Of a stretch of 64,000 nucleotides of DNA, positions 10,320-23,047 are shown one piece after another. The stretch is from Ambrosia x helenae. Taxonomy: Eukaryota > Streptophyta > Magnoliopsida > Asterales > Asteraceae. The translations under genes and the position numbers were made by a program. Position 1 is the stretch's first letter. The number at the start of each line of letters is the position of its first letter. Below the pieces are notes generated by a model. The model had not been told where the DNA came from. It searched no databases and saw only the letters and a list, made by a program, of their open reading frames with translations. The stretch spans positions 8,455,618-8,519,617 of the forward strand of contig CM061231.1 in assembly GCA_030844895.1 (NCBI GenBank), read 5' to 3'.

Positions 10320-11714
10320 TGTAACATCGCGAATTTCCCCTAATTTTTTTTTGATAAAAAGAATGTATTGTTTTAAACAATATATGTTTTAAATACCTTA
10401 AACTAATAATTATTTGTATCTCGGCACTTTTGTACGTTTTAAAAATATTTCGAGTCACTTTCGGGCTTATATAATCATATTATGAATTTAGAATAATATA
10501 GTTTTAGGGAAATAATTGCCAAAAAAAGATTTGTGTGGACCGGGACTCGAACCCGCGTCCACAGCCAACCAACACACAGTGACAACCAACTGAGCCAACT
10601 ATCATCTTGTGTAGTATTTCAGAAGAAAATAAACTTAACACATTCGTTAAATTGATTAGTCAAAGTCTTAGTCAAACAGTCAAAGTCTTAGTCAAATAGT
10701 CAATTCATCATAAAACCTTACTTTATGGTGTTGACTAATTTTAATGGCTAATTGACTCCAAAACTAGTATAAAAACCCACCTATGACCCATTATACTTTG
10801 CACCTCTAAATCGATTGTTTCAATCCGATTAAACTTTCCCTCATACATAGTCTATTACTTCTACAATTGAAGCTTTGATTATAAGCTCTTGTAATTGGCG
10901 AATTGGAAGGTTGATATTCTTTCTTTTTCGTTTTTTTTTATTTCTTCAATTTGGACTAGCTACGTTGTTGAGTCTTTGGGATTCGCCTCGCATACATTCA
11001 CAACACTTAGAGGATAATTCACCTTAGCCAATGTGAGTTTTACATAGCCCCTTTTCTATTTCACTATTTTTGGGGTGAAACATGTTACAACATTCTATAT
11101 GCAATTCAATCATAAAGTGTCTATGTGTTTTTCTATGTTGCATTATGTCTTAAACATGACTAGGGTAAGCACAATATTCTAGCATAATCATTAACATTAA
11201 TCAGCCGACGGTATACAATGATAGATCTATTGGACTGACAATCCCACCCGGATACGTGCCTCCTACAAAGGTAGCGTGGGTGATTGTTATCGCATAACAT
11301 AATCGAGTGAACCATGAGCGTATGGGATGTACCACAATATAACAGTCACAAGGGTTGATTATGCACTCGATTTACTTCTAGTATGTTTTCACATATGGAC
11401 TAGACTTGCCATGACACTTGAATTGTACAAGTTTTATTCAATTATCAAAACTATGTAATTCTCACCAACTTTTGTTGACCCAAAATATTTTCAAACTTAA
11501 CATGTTTCAGGTTATAGCTTGCTTGAAGATTAGAGTTAATGCTTGAAGATGTATATTTAGATTTAGCATTTTTCATTGGATGTACAAATTCTTTTTAGAA
11601 CTATTGTATGTAATTCAATTAATTAATTATTGAAATTTATTATTTACCATGAGCTACTGAACAAACATCAATACGTGACATCCCGATGTTTCCGCCATCG
11701 GTTGGGGTGTTACA
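10320..11714 (+). repeat. Solo LTR of a chromovirus-type gypsy element (TSD CCATG)
   Basis: The LTR begins TGTAACATCG and ends GGGGTGTTACA. It is flanked by CCATG at 10315-10319 and 11715-11719, an exact 5-bp TSD. Its last 50 bp (GATGTTTCCGCCATCGGTTG) match the ends of the Tekay-like and gag-only element LTRs in this window, placing it in the same lineage, though it is shorter (1395 bp). No internal region is present, so it arose by LTR-LTR recombination. It interrupts the envelope-like ORF. Confidence 0.9.
10521..10605 (-). other. tRNA-like Pol III module inside the solo LTR
   Basis: On the minus strand: A box TGGCTCAGTTGG (10586-10597), 32-nt gap, B box GGTTCGAGTCC (10543-10553), then a run of seven T (10521-10527). 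Both boxes match the Pol III consensus and the spacing is that of a tRNA gene. I cannot draw a convincing full cloverleaf with an anticodon, so it is tRNA-derived rather than a functional tRNA gene. Confidence 0.6.
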
Positions 11715-14700
11715 CCATGCTGGTCTCCTGGGTTGATCCTGATTGGGGGATGTTTTCTATTTCTGTGACCCCCCGGGTGAGATTCTCTTCCTTCTTCAGC
11801 ATGCACAACATCAGGTATATTAAAAGTATGGAGATGATGTTCAGTGATTACTTTAGTGTGCTTTTTGTTTGTTATGGTCTGTTGTAATTGGTAAACAAAT
11901 GTAGAAGGATCCCTGAATTGTGTCAGTAGAGGCTTCTCTTCAACCACAAAATTTCCTTGTACTACGGTATTTCCTTCAAGCAATACCATTTTGAAATCTG
12001 TCTTTATAGTCTCCCCTGTCTTCTTCTTGGTAGCAGGCTTTGATGATGATTGTTTTGCACCAGAATGTCTAACTACTGATGTTTGTGAAACTTCAGAAGT
12101 TTTGAACTTCTCTGGATTTGCAGCTCTATCAGCCTTGAATTTCTTGTAAGTGTCATACAATGTCCTTCTCTCCATTTTAACACTGAAGCTTTTGAACAAA
12201 ATCTATTGGCTACCAACTCTTCTATTATCTCAGCTCTCTTTTCTTTTCTGTCTTTTTCTGTAGCTAGCCTGTCAGATACAAGTTGAGCTCTATGTGTCAA
12301 TTCATCTATAGAGAGCCCTTTGAGTGAGTACTTTTTTGTTTTGTTGTTCTTGGTGATGAATGTCATCATTTGTTGTCTTTTATCTTCTTTAGCAACTCTC
12401 TCTAACTCTTCTAACTCACCCAATTTTTCTTCATATATTTCAAGCTTTTCATTGTAGCTCAAGTCATCCCTTGCTTCTAGGCTGTTCCAGATTTTATCTT
12501 CCTTAGCCTTCTTCTGTGCTGCTCTTAAACTCTTCTCCAACAGTTCTTTAAACATTGATATGTGAGCTGGCTTTAAGACAGGTGTTGTGCAGGCATTGGA
12601 ATTTGAGCTGGAGTGGGTTCAGTTGCCTTAGAAGGTTGTTCTTCTTCAATATAGGAAGTGTTAACTACTGAAGGGTTGATCTGGCTATCAACTACTGAAG
12701 GATTGTCTTCTGCACTTTCTTGGACTTCAGCAGTTTCTTCAATTTTGCCTTGGGACTTCTTTTCAGCTGCATCTCTAAGGAGCCTTTCTTGTTGTTCTTT
12801 TAGCTGTTGGGCTTCCCTTAGAATTTGTACCTCTCTTGCCTTTTCACTGGCTTCAAGTGACACATTTGGTTCGTTAATCTTCTCCCCCTTTTTGGCTTCA
12901 TCCACTTCTGGAAACCAAGCAGGTAGAGAAGTTACACCAAATAGTTTAGCAAGCTGTCTTGTGTTGTCATCTATCTTTGTTAACAGCTCACCAAGTTTGT
13001 TGTTGATCATCTCAAGTTGAGTGTTGTTCTTCAACTCCAAAGCAGTGGTAAAATTCTTGAGATTTTGAGAAATTAGGGTCTCTATCATCTGGTATAAGGA
13101 CCAGCTGGGCTGCATAGGTGGTTCAGGTCTATGCTTGATGACCTAGTGAATTGGGTTGGCTTTTTATGTGGAGGGGGTGTTTTTGGGTGATCTTCAGTAT
13201 GAACTGAAGATGCCACTCTAGGGGAATCAGGGTTCAAGTGGTCTTTAACCTGATCCTTTGTGACTAGCTCTTTGAGCTTAGAGACATCAGATTCAGGACC
13301 TTCACAAGTAGCCGTCAATTCATGTTGTGGAGAGTTTGAATCATCATCCAAATCAATGTAATCATGTGAATCCCTGCTGATATCATCAATGAGGACATCA
13401 TCAGTTGTACCATGAGCAAGGCCCAACCTAGTTGTCTCGTGAACCTCTTTGTCTTGGTACTGAGGATTTCCTACTTCAGGCATAAAGCCTTCATCGGTAG
13501 TTGCCACATATGAGGTCTTAGCTATGTTACTTCTCTCCTCAGATTCACCACTGGATGGTAAATGAGTAGTAGCAGCCTCAAATGTATCAAAAGTTTCTAA
13601 GTTTGGGCTTAGACACATTGGTTCATCCTCATCTCTTGGGATAGGGCTATTAACATCCACATCGATGTGTTTGTTGGGGATTGACATGTTCAGATGGGAT
13701 TGTTTCTTTTAGCCCAGAGAGAAGTTTAGTAATTTCTATGGTGGTGTGTGATATTTCTGGTTCAGTAGTTTGGGATAAAGGGTCAGCAGTTTCAAAGGAA
13801 GGGTCAGTAGTTATGGCCTTTTTAAGTTTCTTCCTATGAAATAAAATTGTGATTGGTGCTCTTTTGGGGGGTTTGAGATGGATGAGACAGAGAGGATGTT
13901 TCAGTCACATCTTTGACAAGTGCATATTGCACATCAGCAGTTTCAGGCATCTCAACTTCCTGAGCTGCCTTTCTTTTAGGGTTGGTGGGTTTTGATTTTT
14001 GTTGTTTGGGTATCTTGGCCTTTTTAAGTGAAGGTTTGGAAGATGTGGGTTCCATGGGGACTGGTTCTTGTTCCCCCTGGTCATCTTCTGGCAAAGTTGC
14101 CGGTTTGTTATGCCTTGAGTATGCTTGTGAGGTTAATGGGTTTAAAATTGATGTTTTACTCATAAGCACCTCATTTCCATGTTCTTTAATTATTCATTGC
14201 ATTGCATGATGAACCTTGGATACAACAAAAATTTCTTTTTAGTATTTTGGTGAAGCAACACCAACTCATTAAAGAAAAAGTGTAGATGCCCTTAATTTTG
14301 TTTCATTCACAATGGAATGAAACATAGGTTGAAAAGTAGAGAGCATCTGATCATAAGATCCAGTTTTGGGACTTAAACACATGATTATGTAATGAAACAA
14401 AAGTTTGTATTTTGGATCAAAATATTTCTTATAGATTGTAGCATGTGAGAGAGTACCTTGGTAACCACACTCTGTCATGGTTAACTGAATTTCAGAATTG
14501 GGAAAATTCTCTGGTGCATCAGCATAATCTAAACCAAGCCTTATTCCGAAAGTAGCCGGTGTGATTGCCATAACTTTCCCTTGGTTAGTTGATTTTAGGG
14601 AAATCACTTTGTTGTTAACTGTCACCGCCTCGGCGTTTGCCGAGAACTCATTAAGAGTTTGAATGTGGATTGGAGGATCAATGGTGAAAGCTGTGTTGTA

Positions 14701-15261
14701 TTGGGATTTGACGACTAAATCAATGATTTCGTCGTATTGAGACCAGGCTTCATCCTTCACGAAGTAGCCTCGTTGATTATGTCCCGGTTTCAGTACAAGA
14801 GCCATGTTGTTTTGTGGAACGAACAGTGTTTTTGAAGTTACAAGGGAGGGTTTGTGAGAGTATTGAGAGAGAAAGAGGGAACTTTTGCTTTTTGAAAAGA
14901 TAAGTATGAGAAAAGGGGTTTATCAGATGTTTATAACTCCCCTAGGTAAAACTTCTGAAATAGGAAATGTCAGATTTACCCTTATTGACAAAACTGCTGA
15001 TGAAGAAGATTATTCATCAGTAGTTCCCATTTCTCTTCAGTAATTTGTTAAAAACTGATGAGAACAATTTATAAACACCTTATTCATAACTTCTCAAGAT
15101 TATTTTATCAGAATTTAATCTTTTTTCTGAAAATATCCCCATTCTGATGTTTTGTACATCAGAAGTTTCTCTCTTTTTGGTTTTCAGAGGTTTGTGACAG
15201 ATTAGTAATAATGTAAGTGAAAGAAAAATATATGCAAGAAAATGAAAAACACTTACAATAC

Positions 15262-15833
15262 TTATTCTAAATTTAGCATCCCAAGCATGGATACTAACCT
15301 CTGAAATGTTGATGTGTCAAGGGGTTTGGTGAAAATATCAGGAATTTGATTAGCCGTTGTCACATGTTTCACCTCAATCTTGCCTTTTTCATAGCAATCT
15401 CTTATGAAATGATACCTGATTTCAATATGTTTAGTCTTTGAAAACTGAACAGTATTTTGAATTATGCTAATGGCAGATTTATTGTCTACAAGCAATGGAG
15501 TCTTGGTCTCTTTGATTCCATAATCAAGTAATTGATACTGAAGCCATTGAATCTGTGATGTACAACTTGCAGTTGCAATGTACTCTGCTTCAGCAGTTGA
15601 AGCTGCCACAGATGTTTGTTTCTTTAATTGTCAGGACACCAGACAACTTCCTAAGAATTGACAACCACCAGATGTTTATTTTCTTGATATTTTGCACCCT
15701 GCATAGTCACTATCTGAAAAAGCTGTTAATTTGGTATTGCTAGAAGCAGGATACCAAATTCCAAGTGTAGGAGTTCCTTTCAGATATCTGAAAATTCTTT
15801 TGACAGCAATTAGGTGTGATTCCTGTGACACCC
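15262..15833 (-). pseudogene. Copia polymerase C-terminus (RNase H), truncated
   Basis: The segment ends pol with the copia RNase H signature: ESHLIAVKRIFRYLKGTP near 15830, ASTAEAEYIA at about 15590, VDNKSAI at about 15480 and KHIEIRYHFIRD at about 15420. The stop codon is at 15262. Frame disruption near 15620-15700 and loss of everything upstream at 15833 leave it inactive. It ends about 450 bp before the envelope-like ORF start. Confidence 0.75.
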
Positions 15834-16340
15834 CGCATTTTTAGGTTAATACTTTTGCTGAACTCTAGTTAACTTGCATGTTTATACGTGGTTAAGCACT
15901 TAACTAGGGTTAGTTAAGGAGGTCTAACATATGTTAGAGAATATTAACATATGTTATAATTAAGAAAATCCTTGTTCTGGCACACACACGAGTCCTGTAT
16001 CCCGAACGTTGGTGATTTGTCTAGCATACATGATAATGTGTACAATTGAAATATGATGAACATGAAGTAACATGTTTATATGAATTACATGTTTATGCGA
16101 ATTACTGCTTGAATGATAGTCAATACGGGAACTATGCAAATTATGTGCACTCTATTATGGTTTTCAATATACAGTATCAAAGTTTTCAATTCTGAAAATC
16201 AGTGTGGAAAAAGAAAGGCATGGTGTCTGAATATACACAACCATCTTATTTACCTTTAGAAGATGACACTTGTTTTTGAAAATTTATATGTATTATTTTC
16301 AGGTTAGTTAGGATTGTAGACATGAAGCTAATGAATAACA
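15834..16340 (+). repeat. 5' part of a chromovirus-type LTR, truncated
   Basis: It begins TGTGACACCCCGC directly at the break in the copia polymerase, as the other LTRs here begin TGTGACATCC or TGTAACATCG. It also contains a TTTTCAGGTTAG segment like the late part of those LTRs. No closing GTGTTACA or second TSD copy is found before 20.5 kb, so the element is truncated, probably by later insertions. Confidence 0.45.
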
Positions 16341-16344
16341 GGTA

Positions 16345-16418
16345 GAGGAAATTGCAAGATACAACGGATTTAGAATATTCATTTTACGAATTAATTGGTT
16401 GTATCTTGCAATTTCCTC
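16345..16418. repeat. Perfect 21-bp inverted repeat with 32-bp loop
   Basis: The arms are 16345-16365 (GAGGAAATTGCAAGATACAA plus C) and 16398-16418, its exact reverse complement, separated by 32 bp. A transcript would form an uninterrupted 21-bp hairpin. It could be a very short foldback element. Confidence 0.75.
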
Positions 16419-16470
16419 ACCCAAAGAACTAGGAAATTAAATTTTTGTTTATGTTGTTGCTATAAAAGAT

Positions 16471-16598
16471 GAGGAACACTAAATTTTATGATAACTAAAT
16501 TGGTTTTACGAATTTAACAAATGATTGGAATTTCGAGGAACACTAAATTTTATGATAACTAAATTGGTTTTACGAATTTAACAAATGATTGGAATTTC
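16471..16598. repeat. Exact 64-bp tandem duplication
   Basis: The 64-bp unit beginning GAGGAACACTAAATTTTATG at 16471 is repeated without change at 16535. No coding content. Identity of the copies suggests a recent event. Confidence 0.9.
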
Positions 16599-16665
16599 GT
16601 GCTGTGAAAAAATATATTTGAAATAAAATATTTTATGAAAAAACGCGTGTTGTTACAATTAAAGT

Positions 16666-17175
16666 TAGGGCTGCAAACGAACTGAATTTTCAGCGAACAG
16701 TTCATGAACTGTTTGACTGGAAGTTCGTTTGTGTTCGTTCGTTTAATAAATGAACGAACACGAACAAAATATTTCGTTCGTTTAGTTAAACGAACGAACA
16801 TGAACAGAGGTCACGTTCGTTCGTTTGTGTTCGATAGTTTAATAAAGTTTTTAATTTTTATAATTTGTCTTAATATTAATTTATTTTTATTTATTTAACC
16901 CAAACAAATAAATAAACATATATGTATGTGAATTTGATTTTATTAGAAAGTAAATATATGTCATTTTGTGTTTGTTTCTGTTCATGAACACTTCTTTGTG
17001 TTCATGAACAAAATTAACAAACGAACACGAACATGATTGTTTTCTTAACAAATGAACACGAACAAAAAATCTCGTTCGGTAAGTGTTCATAAACTGTTCG
17101 TGAACACATATTTTTCTTAACAAACGAACACGAACAAGGCTTTATTCGTGTTCGTTCGGTTCGTTTCCAGCCCTA
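16666..17175. mobile_element. MITE with TAGGGCTG ends and GAACGAACACGAAC repeats
   Basis: The ends are inverted: TAGGGCTGCAAACGAAC on the left and, reverse-complemented, TAGGGCTGGAAACGAAC on the right. Both subterminal parts carry many copies of GAACGAACACGAAC on alternating strands. The pattern fits a common plant hAT-type MITE group. A clean TSD was not identified. No coding capacity. Confidence 0.65.
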
Positions 17176-17424
17176 TTTAAATTGTCTCTATTGATTTTTC
17201 TTCAATTTGTTTTTGATCAAAGAAAATACCAATTCAAATATGCCTTTTATTTATTGTCTAAAGAAAATTTCAGTGCAGGTAGACCCTTTATTTGATTATT
17301 TCAAAGTTGCTACCTGTCAAGAATCTAATGGATCCCTCCGTTCTTAGAGTCCACCTACGTTACTTTCAGTTATTAATTTGGGATGCAACACATACTGACA
17401 TACTGGCATACAATATATCTCAAT

Positions 17425-17738
17425 TGTTAATATGTGAAACCACATTAGAATTAAATATTGTATTTCTTAAATTTTTCCGAACTAACTATTGTATTTCTTA
17501 ATTTTTAAAATTAACACATTTAAAATATATTTTAATTAATATTGAAATAATTATATAACATGCTAAAAGTCTATAACTTTCTGTGCAAGATTATCTCCTA
17601 CAATTTCTCCATTAGTCAACTATTGTTTATTGTATATTGAATTGTAATTAGTAGTTTCCTATTTTTTTTCGATGTATTTCAAGTATATAATACAAATCAA
17701 TCTCTCAAAGTTATTAAGATAGAATTACCATCATCACA
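17425..17738 (+). repeat. Possible 5' LTR of a decayed copia element
   Basis: An AT-rich segment starting TGTTAATATG and ending CA, immediately before a primer-binding-like TGGTATCA (17739-17746) and a copia gag. The 314-bp size suits small copia LTRs. There is no second LTR to confirm the boundary. Confidence 0.35.
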
Positions 17739-19990
17739 TGGTATCAACCATCAATGTCCTACTCATCCTCTGTTTCATCTCTCTCTAGCGCATATCTGCG
17801 TCTAGAGCAGCACCCTACTTTGAACATCTCTTATCTCTGTTTCATATCTCTTCCTTCTTCTTCCTCATGTCGTCCCCTGCCTCCTCTTCCTCCACCACCA
17901 CCGAAAACATCCTCCCCATGGCCACCCTTCTCCACATGATCACTGTCAAACTCTCATCCACCAACTACCTTATCTGGCACAACCAGATCCTTCCCCTTCT
18001 TGCCAATCAACGCCTCACCGGTCATGTTGATGGGTCCATTCCACCCGAACCAAAAACAATCATCCTTGATTCTAAAGACCAGACGAATCCCAAGTATTTT
18101 GCTTGGTTTTATCGGATCAACAAGCTTTTCTCATCCTTAATTCTTCTCTCACTGAGGAGGCCATGGCTGAAATCCTTGGTCTCACAACCGCTCGTCAGAT
18201 TTGGACTGCCCTTGAAGCAGCCTACAACAACTCTTCTCTTGAACGGATGCAACTCCTACCGGACAATCTCCGTCAAATAACCAAAGGCTCTTCCACCGTC
18301 GCTGAGTATGGTCGGAAGTTTAAAGGCGTTTGTGATCAATTGTCGGCCATCGGATTTCCGGTTAGTGATACGAACAAAACTCATTGGTTTCTTTGTGGTC
18401 TCGGTTCTACCTTCGAGAGTTAGTTGACGGCTATTCGTACAGCTCGAGACCCTCTGCCTTTTCGTGAACTTCTGACGAAAGCCGAGAGTCAGGAGCAATT
18501 TCTCCATTCTCTCCATCCACCTGCCCCACCTCCAGTTGCCTTCGTTGCTCATAACCAGCGGTCCTCCAGATCTGGGTCCACCTCTGGCACTGGTTCAAAA
18601 ACTTACTCTCGTGGCCAGTCACAAACCAACTCCACCAACCGACCACGAAGGCCTCCTCACTGTCAATTATGCCGCACCAATGGGCATTACGCAAATAAAT
18701 GTCCTAAACTCTCCTCATTCGTAACCGGCTCCTCCGGTGATGAAAATCTTGCTCGGGCATTTCATGCTAAATGTCATGTTTCTGATGATACCGATAATCT
18801 TGATTCCTTTTCTCCTTCCACGGACAGATGATACCGGTAATCTTGATTCCTTTTCTCCTTCCAGGGCACTTCCTCGGTAATTTTTGGCAATGGAAAATCG
18901 TCCCCTATAACTCACACAGGACATGTTTCCATTAACAAAAATGTTTCTTTGAAAGATGTCTTAGTTGTTCCTAACGTAACTAGGAATCTTCTTTCAGTTA
19001 GCAAGTTGACACATGATTATCCTATTGATGTTTTGTTCTCAAACACTTTTTTTTCTTATTCAGGACCGGAAAACAAGCCAACCTCTCGCTTAAGGTCGGT
19101 GTGAAAACGGTCTCTACGTGCTTCGGAACAAGTCTTTTGCATTTGTTGCTTCCATTTCTTCAAATAAAGCCTCTTTTGAATTATGGCTTAATTGTTTAGG
19201 ACATGTTGCTTTTGATGTTATTTCTATTTTGCAAAAACATGGTTGTTTATCTTTTACTTCTTTATTACCTAAGCCTACTATTTGTTCTCCATGTCAACTT
19301 GCTAAAGCATATAAATTACCGTTCAAATTAAATGAAAAACGTGCCTTGCATCCCCTATATCTTGTTCATTGTGACTTATGGAGACCATCACCGGTTTTGG
19401 GTAATGACGGCTACAAATATTATGTTGTATTCATAGATGATCATTCACGTTTTTCTTGGTTGTACCCACTTAAAGCAAAAACCGAATTCTATACTGTTTT
19501 GGAGTCCTTTTTGCGACTTGTGCAAAACCAACTTTCAATAAAAATTAAGGTATTTCAAAGTGATGGCGGTACGGAATTTGTTAATCAACATGTCCGCAAG
19601 ATTTTCGATGCTAATGGAACCTTTCATCGCTTGTCTTGTCCGTACACCGCCCAACAAAATGGTCGTGCTGAAAGAAAACATCGACACATAGTCGAAACCG
19701 GTTTAGCTATGCTCTTTCATGCTCGTGTCCCTATCAACTTTTGCATTGATGCTTTTAGTTCCGACACCTACATAATAAACCGATTACCCACCAAGGTTCT
19801 AGGTGACAAGTCTCCTTCACAAGCCTAACTATGCCAATTTTCGGGTCTTTGGTTGTTGTGTGTATCCTTATTTACGTGATTATGCTCCTCATAAACTTGC
19901 TCCTCGAAGCATCCCTTGCATCTTTTATGGGCTATGCACCACAATATAAAGGGTACAAGTGCCTTGATCCGACTACATCACGTATGTACT
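17739..19990 (+). pseudogene. Decayed Ty1/copia gag-protease-integrase
   Basis: Gag starts near 17867 and shifts frame near 18110. A TAG at 18421 and more breaks follow. Recognisable parts: LSSTNYLIWHNQILPLL (gag N-terminus), a zinc knuckle CQLCRTNGHYANKC (about 18663), a GAG-pre-integrase region with CSPCQLAKA, and an integrase core with Asp in LVHCDLW, Asp in FQSDGGTEF and Glu in NGRAERKH. The second half of the integrase and all of reverse transcriptase and RNase H are missing after about 19985. A short direct repeat (GATACCGGTAATCTTGATTC-type, 18784 and 18829) sits between gag and integrase. Confidence 0.8.
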
Positions 19991-20505
19991 GTAACATTAT
20001 GTAAATTTCAAAAAAAAAATCTTATTTTTATAACAAAATTTCAAATTTTATTTTTGTCCAACTCTCATTCATTTTATTTTATACGACTATATTTACACCT
20101 AAACATATTTTTTTCACAATATATACATGTTAGAAATTCTAACATTTTAAAATTTTGCAAAGTGCACAATTCCACAATAAACTATATATTTCTTTTAACT
20201 ACTTATTTATTTTAAATAATAATACTAATAGTTAGGACAAAACAAAACAACCTATATTCAAATCGTTGACTAAAAAACAATAGAAAGGTAACAAATCCTT
20301 CATCTTCACCCGGCCTATTACCCTGTTTACATGCAACTTCAAAACTTCCAAAAGTCAAACTAATTTTTGTCGCTAATTATTTTATCAATTACCATGAAAT
20401 AGTACTACATCAACTAATTAGGAAAATGAAACCGCAAGTTAATTCTTTCCGGCAACGTAGTCAACTCCCAGGGTTGACAATCTATTCGATCTATAAAACC
20501 AACCT
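19991..20505. other. AT-rich spacer between copia remnant and chromovirus
   Basis: No gene, terminus or array seen. This is the target-side flank of the Tekay-like insertion; the same pre-insertion sequence continues at 31086. Confidence 0.4.
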
Positions 20506-20510
20506 AAAAC

Positions 20511-23044
20511 TGTGACATCCGTCACCCTTGGCTTTTATCTAATTTACAATTTTAGTCCTCCTAATTTTTCCTGTAATTGTTGTCGTTTCAAATTTAATAA
20601 ACGTGCGAACTCAAGTTATATTAATTGCATGTTCTTTTTGGATCTCAATCTCGATTTAAGTTTAACGCGTATGTTGCAACGTATTCGGAAAAAAAAATAT
20701 ATATGCATATGTATATATCATAAAATTTCAAGTTATATAAGTTTTGAGTTAGTAAATTAACTTAGTTAGTTGTTATTAAAGGAAAAACTAACTAGGAAAC
20801 TTTAAATCTAACCAAATAAAATAAGAGGGGCCAAAAGTGACAAGTCCTGAAAGTTTTTAAAAAAAAAAGGAACTCATAGCTGCTGCTCGCTATGTCCGGC
20901 CAACACCCACATTCCGGCCGCCGGAAATTATTCCGGCCAGGCCTCAATACATCAGTTTTAGGGCTTTTAACCATCCCAAAGGTTTTCTCCATCTTTAAAC
21001 GTAAGTTTTGACTAATTATTATACGTTTTAACGCGGTTTTAAGAAGCTTTTAATAGCACCGATCGGAGGTTTTTTTTTAGTTATTAAACATGCGTTTCAA
21101 CTCGTTTTTATATAAATTTGACAACCCCATCTTGCATCTGCACCCATTCCTCTCCTAAACGACCCGATAATCATCAAAATCCACGTTCAAACTGCTCGAA
21201 TTGGTATTTTTTTTACCGGTTTTTGTTTGCTTCTCGCGAGCCTCCAATCGCGCTGTAAGTCAATTTTTTTTTTATGTAATTCTAATCTTGATTATGCCCT
21301 CTGTAATAACCCTAAGATCTCAGGATGTAAAAACAAGTGTTCGGGTTGATTGATTTTAAGCTAGGGTTAGGGTTCTTATTAGAAGTTTTGGGGAAGAAGA
21401 CAAGCTTGAGTAATAATATAAATATAAAGCATTTTCTGATATGTTAACTAATGGTTTAGATGGTCTAGTGGTTAAGGTGGTTGGATTGCTCCATGAGGAT
21501 CCGGGTTCGACCCCCATGAACCCCATTTCTTTTCTTTCTTTTTTTTCTTTCTTTTTGGTTTATATTTCTTTTCATTAATTATACATATATATTACATATA
21601 AACTTAGAATATTTGTAATAAATCCATTATTCATCCAAAAATCATGAAAATTTAGACATAACATCTTGACATCAAAAATAAGACTTCCACACTTTTATTT
21701 TTCGGAAAATGCATTAATTTTATATTTTTATTGAATTTAATCATTTTAATCATAATTAAATGATTAAAAATTCATTTTAAGAGATTTTAACCTCAAATTT
21801 TTCTGGAGCTTTATTTCTATGAATAATAGACTGTAATAAAATATAATTTCTTATAAAATGATTATTTTTGTTATTTTTACTAATTTTAAATCATTAAAAC
21901 ATCATTTAATTTCATTAAAAATGTTTTAAATGCAAATAAATTAAAAGAAATTATGGAAATATTATTTTTAGAATTCTACATCATAAAATAATTATTTCTC
22001 ATAATAATTTTGTTTTGGGATCATACCTTGTATTATTCATACTTAAATTAGATTTAATAATAAATTGTGTAAATAAATATAAATCATTAACTCTATTTCG
22101 AGGTTATTTTTCTATAAAATGGAATATATACCTATATGTGAAACACATAGGAGTATTAAATTCATCGTAAATACATTTATTTCAAAAACTGTCGTTCAAA
22201 TCATTACTAATAACTTCATCTTCCCTAATACGAGTCTAGTAAGCCCTAATGCCTTGGGTGATTCGTCGTCTTAGATTTTTTTTTTAGTTATTTTCCTCAT
22301 TTAATATTTTTGTATATAGGTTGAATTTTTTTGAATTCTTAAGCCTTACGACGAACTTTCGCGGAATTTATAATTAGCGAAACTGTGAGTATATCTTTCC
22401 CTTTTCTTACTATTTTACTATTTTCGGGATGATTCATGTACCTATTAATCAAGTTTTATTTCTTATACTTAATGCAATTCTCATGTGTGTTTGCCTTATG
22501 TGATTTGGTGTGTATTATGCTTAATCATTAACCGCTGGGCGGCCTAGCATTTCAGTGAATAGTATACTATGGTATACCCCCTTGAGACTCTCTTGAGAGG
22601 ATCTTGGTCATTGTCATGTTAATTTATTATTCAGTTTGTTAGTCATGTGTTAGTCATTATTCTCAGGTTTGGTTTTGACTGATACTACTTAATTACATAT
22701 TTGCAAACGGTATACAACACATGAATTGCGAAACATTTTATTTCTATACTATATATATCAAACGGGTGTACTCACCAATACATTATATGTGTTGACAAAA
22801 TTGTTTTGTACATGTTTCAGGTGACGTTTGATCTTACATGCTTTCACGCTTAGGCTGGACCTAGTGCTTAAATAAAAGTTGGACATTTATTACTTATGTT
22901 TGAAATTTCTATTAAGACTCTTTGTATTCGTTTTGAAACAATGGAAGTTATTTGCTATTAATATTTACAACATAGTCCATGTGCTATTGAACAATCGTCA
23001 CTACGTGACACCTCGATGTTTCCGCCATCGGTTGGGGTGTTACA
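20511..23044 (+). repeat. 5' LTR of the Tekay-like element
   Basis: 2534 bp, beginning TGTGACATCCGTCACC and ending GGGGTGTTACA. It contains a GC-richer island (about 20885-20950, TCCGGCC repeats) and a tRNA-like module at 21461-21565. LTR differences from the 3' copy include GAGG/TATGG next to the tRNA-like B box and a few homopolymer lengths. Confidence 0.95.
21461..21565 (+). other. tRNA-like Pol III module in the 5' LTR
   Basis: A-box-like TGGTCTAGTGG (21461-21471, the form found in Gly-type tRNA genes), B box GGTTCGACCCC (21504-21514), then T-rich tracts from about 21526. The bases just before and after can pair as a rough acceptor stem (GGTTTAG against ATGAACC, one mismatch and one wobble). 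Offset from the LTR start is about 950 bp. Confidence 0.55.
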
Positions 23045-23047
23045 GAT

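Larger units (their letters stand above)
10043..14805 (-). pseudogene. Envelope-like ORF of the copia element, fragmented
   Basis: The ORF starts at 14805 (MALVLKPGHNQRGYFVKDEA) and continues as frames at 14169-13834, 13687-13085, 13115-12573, 12555-12073 and 12199-11720. It then resumes on the other side of the solo LTR as 10319-10043. The first 170 residues are the conserved globular domain found after pol in these elements. The remainder is acidic, Ser/Thr/Pro-rich, with a charged coiled-coil-like stretch (KLEIYEEKLGELEELERVAK, near 12450). Function is unknown; the envelope label is positional. Stops and frameshifts between segments and the 1.4-kb LTR insertion make it defective. Confidence 0.6.
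10001..15833 (-). mobile_element. Sirevirus/Maximus-like copia element, internal 3' part
   Basis: Reading leftward this holds the end of pol (RNase H), a long envelope-like ORF and the polypurine tract before the LTR at 10000. The order pol, extra ORF, LTR is the hallmark of the Sirevirus lineage. Gag, protease, integrase and most of reverse transcriptase are missing. At 15834 the sequence switches abruptly to a chromovirus-type LTR, which truncated or interrupted the element. Confidence 0.7.

Noticed and set aside
15834..20510. One complete chromovirus from the LTR start at 15834
   Set aside because: No closing GTGTTACA, no second TSD copy and no gypsy coding sequence before 20.5 kb.
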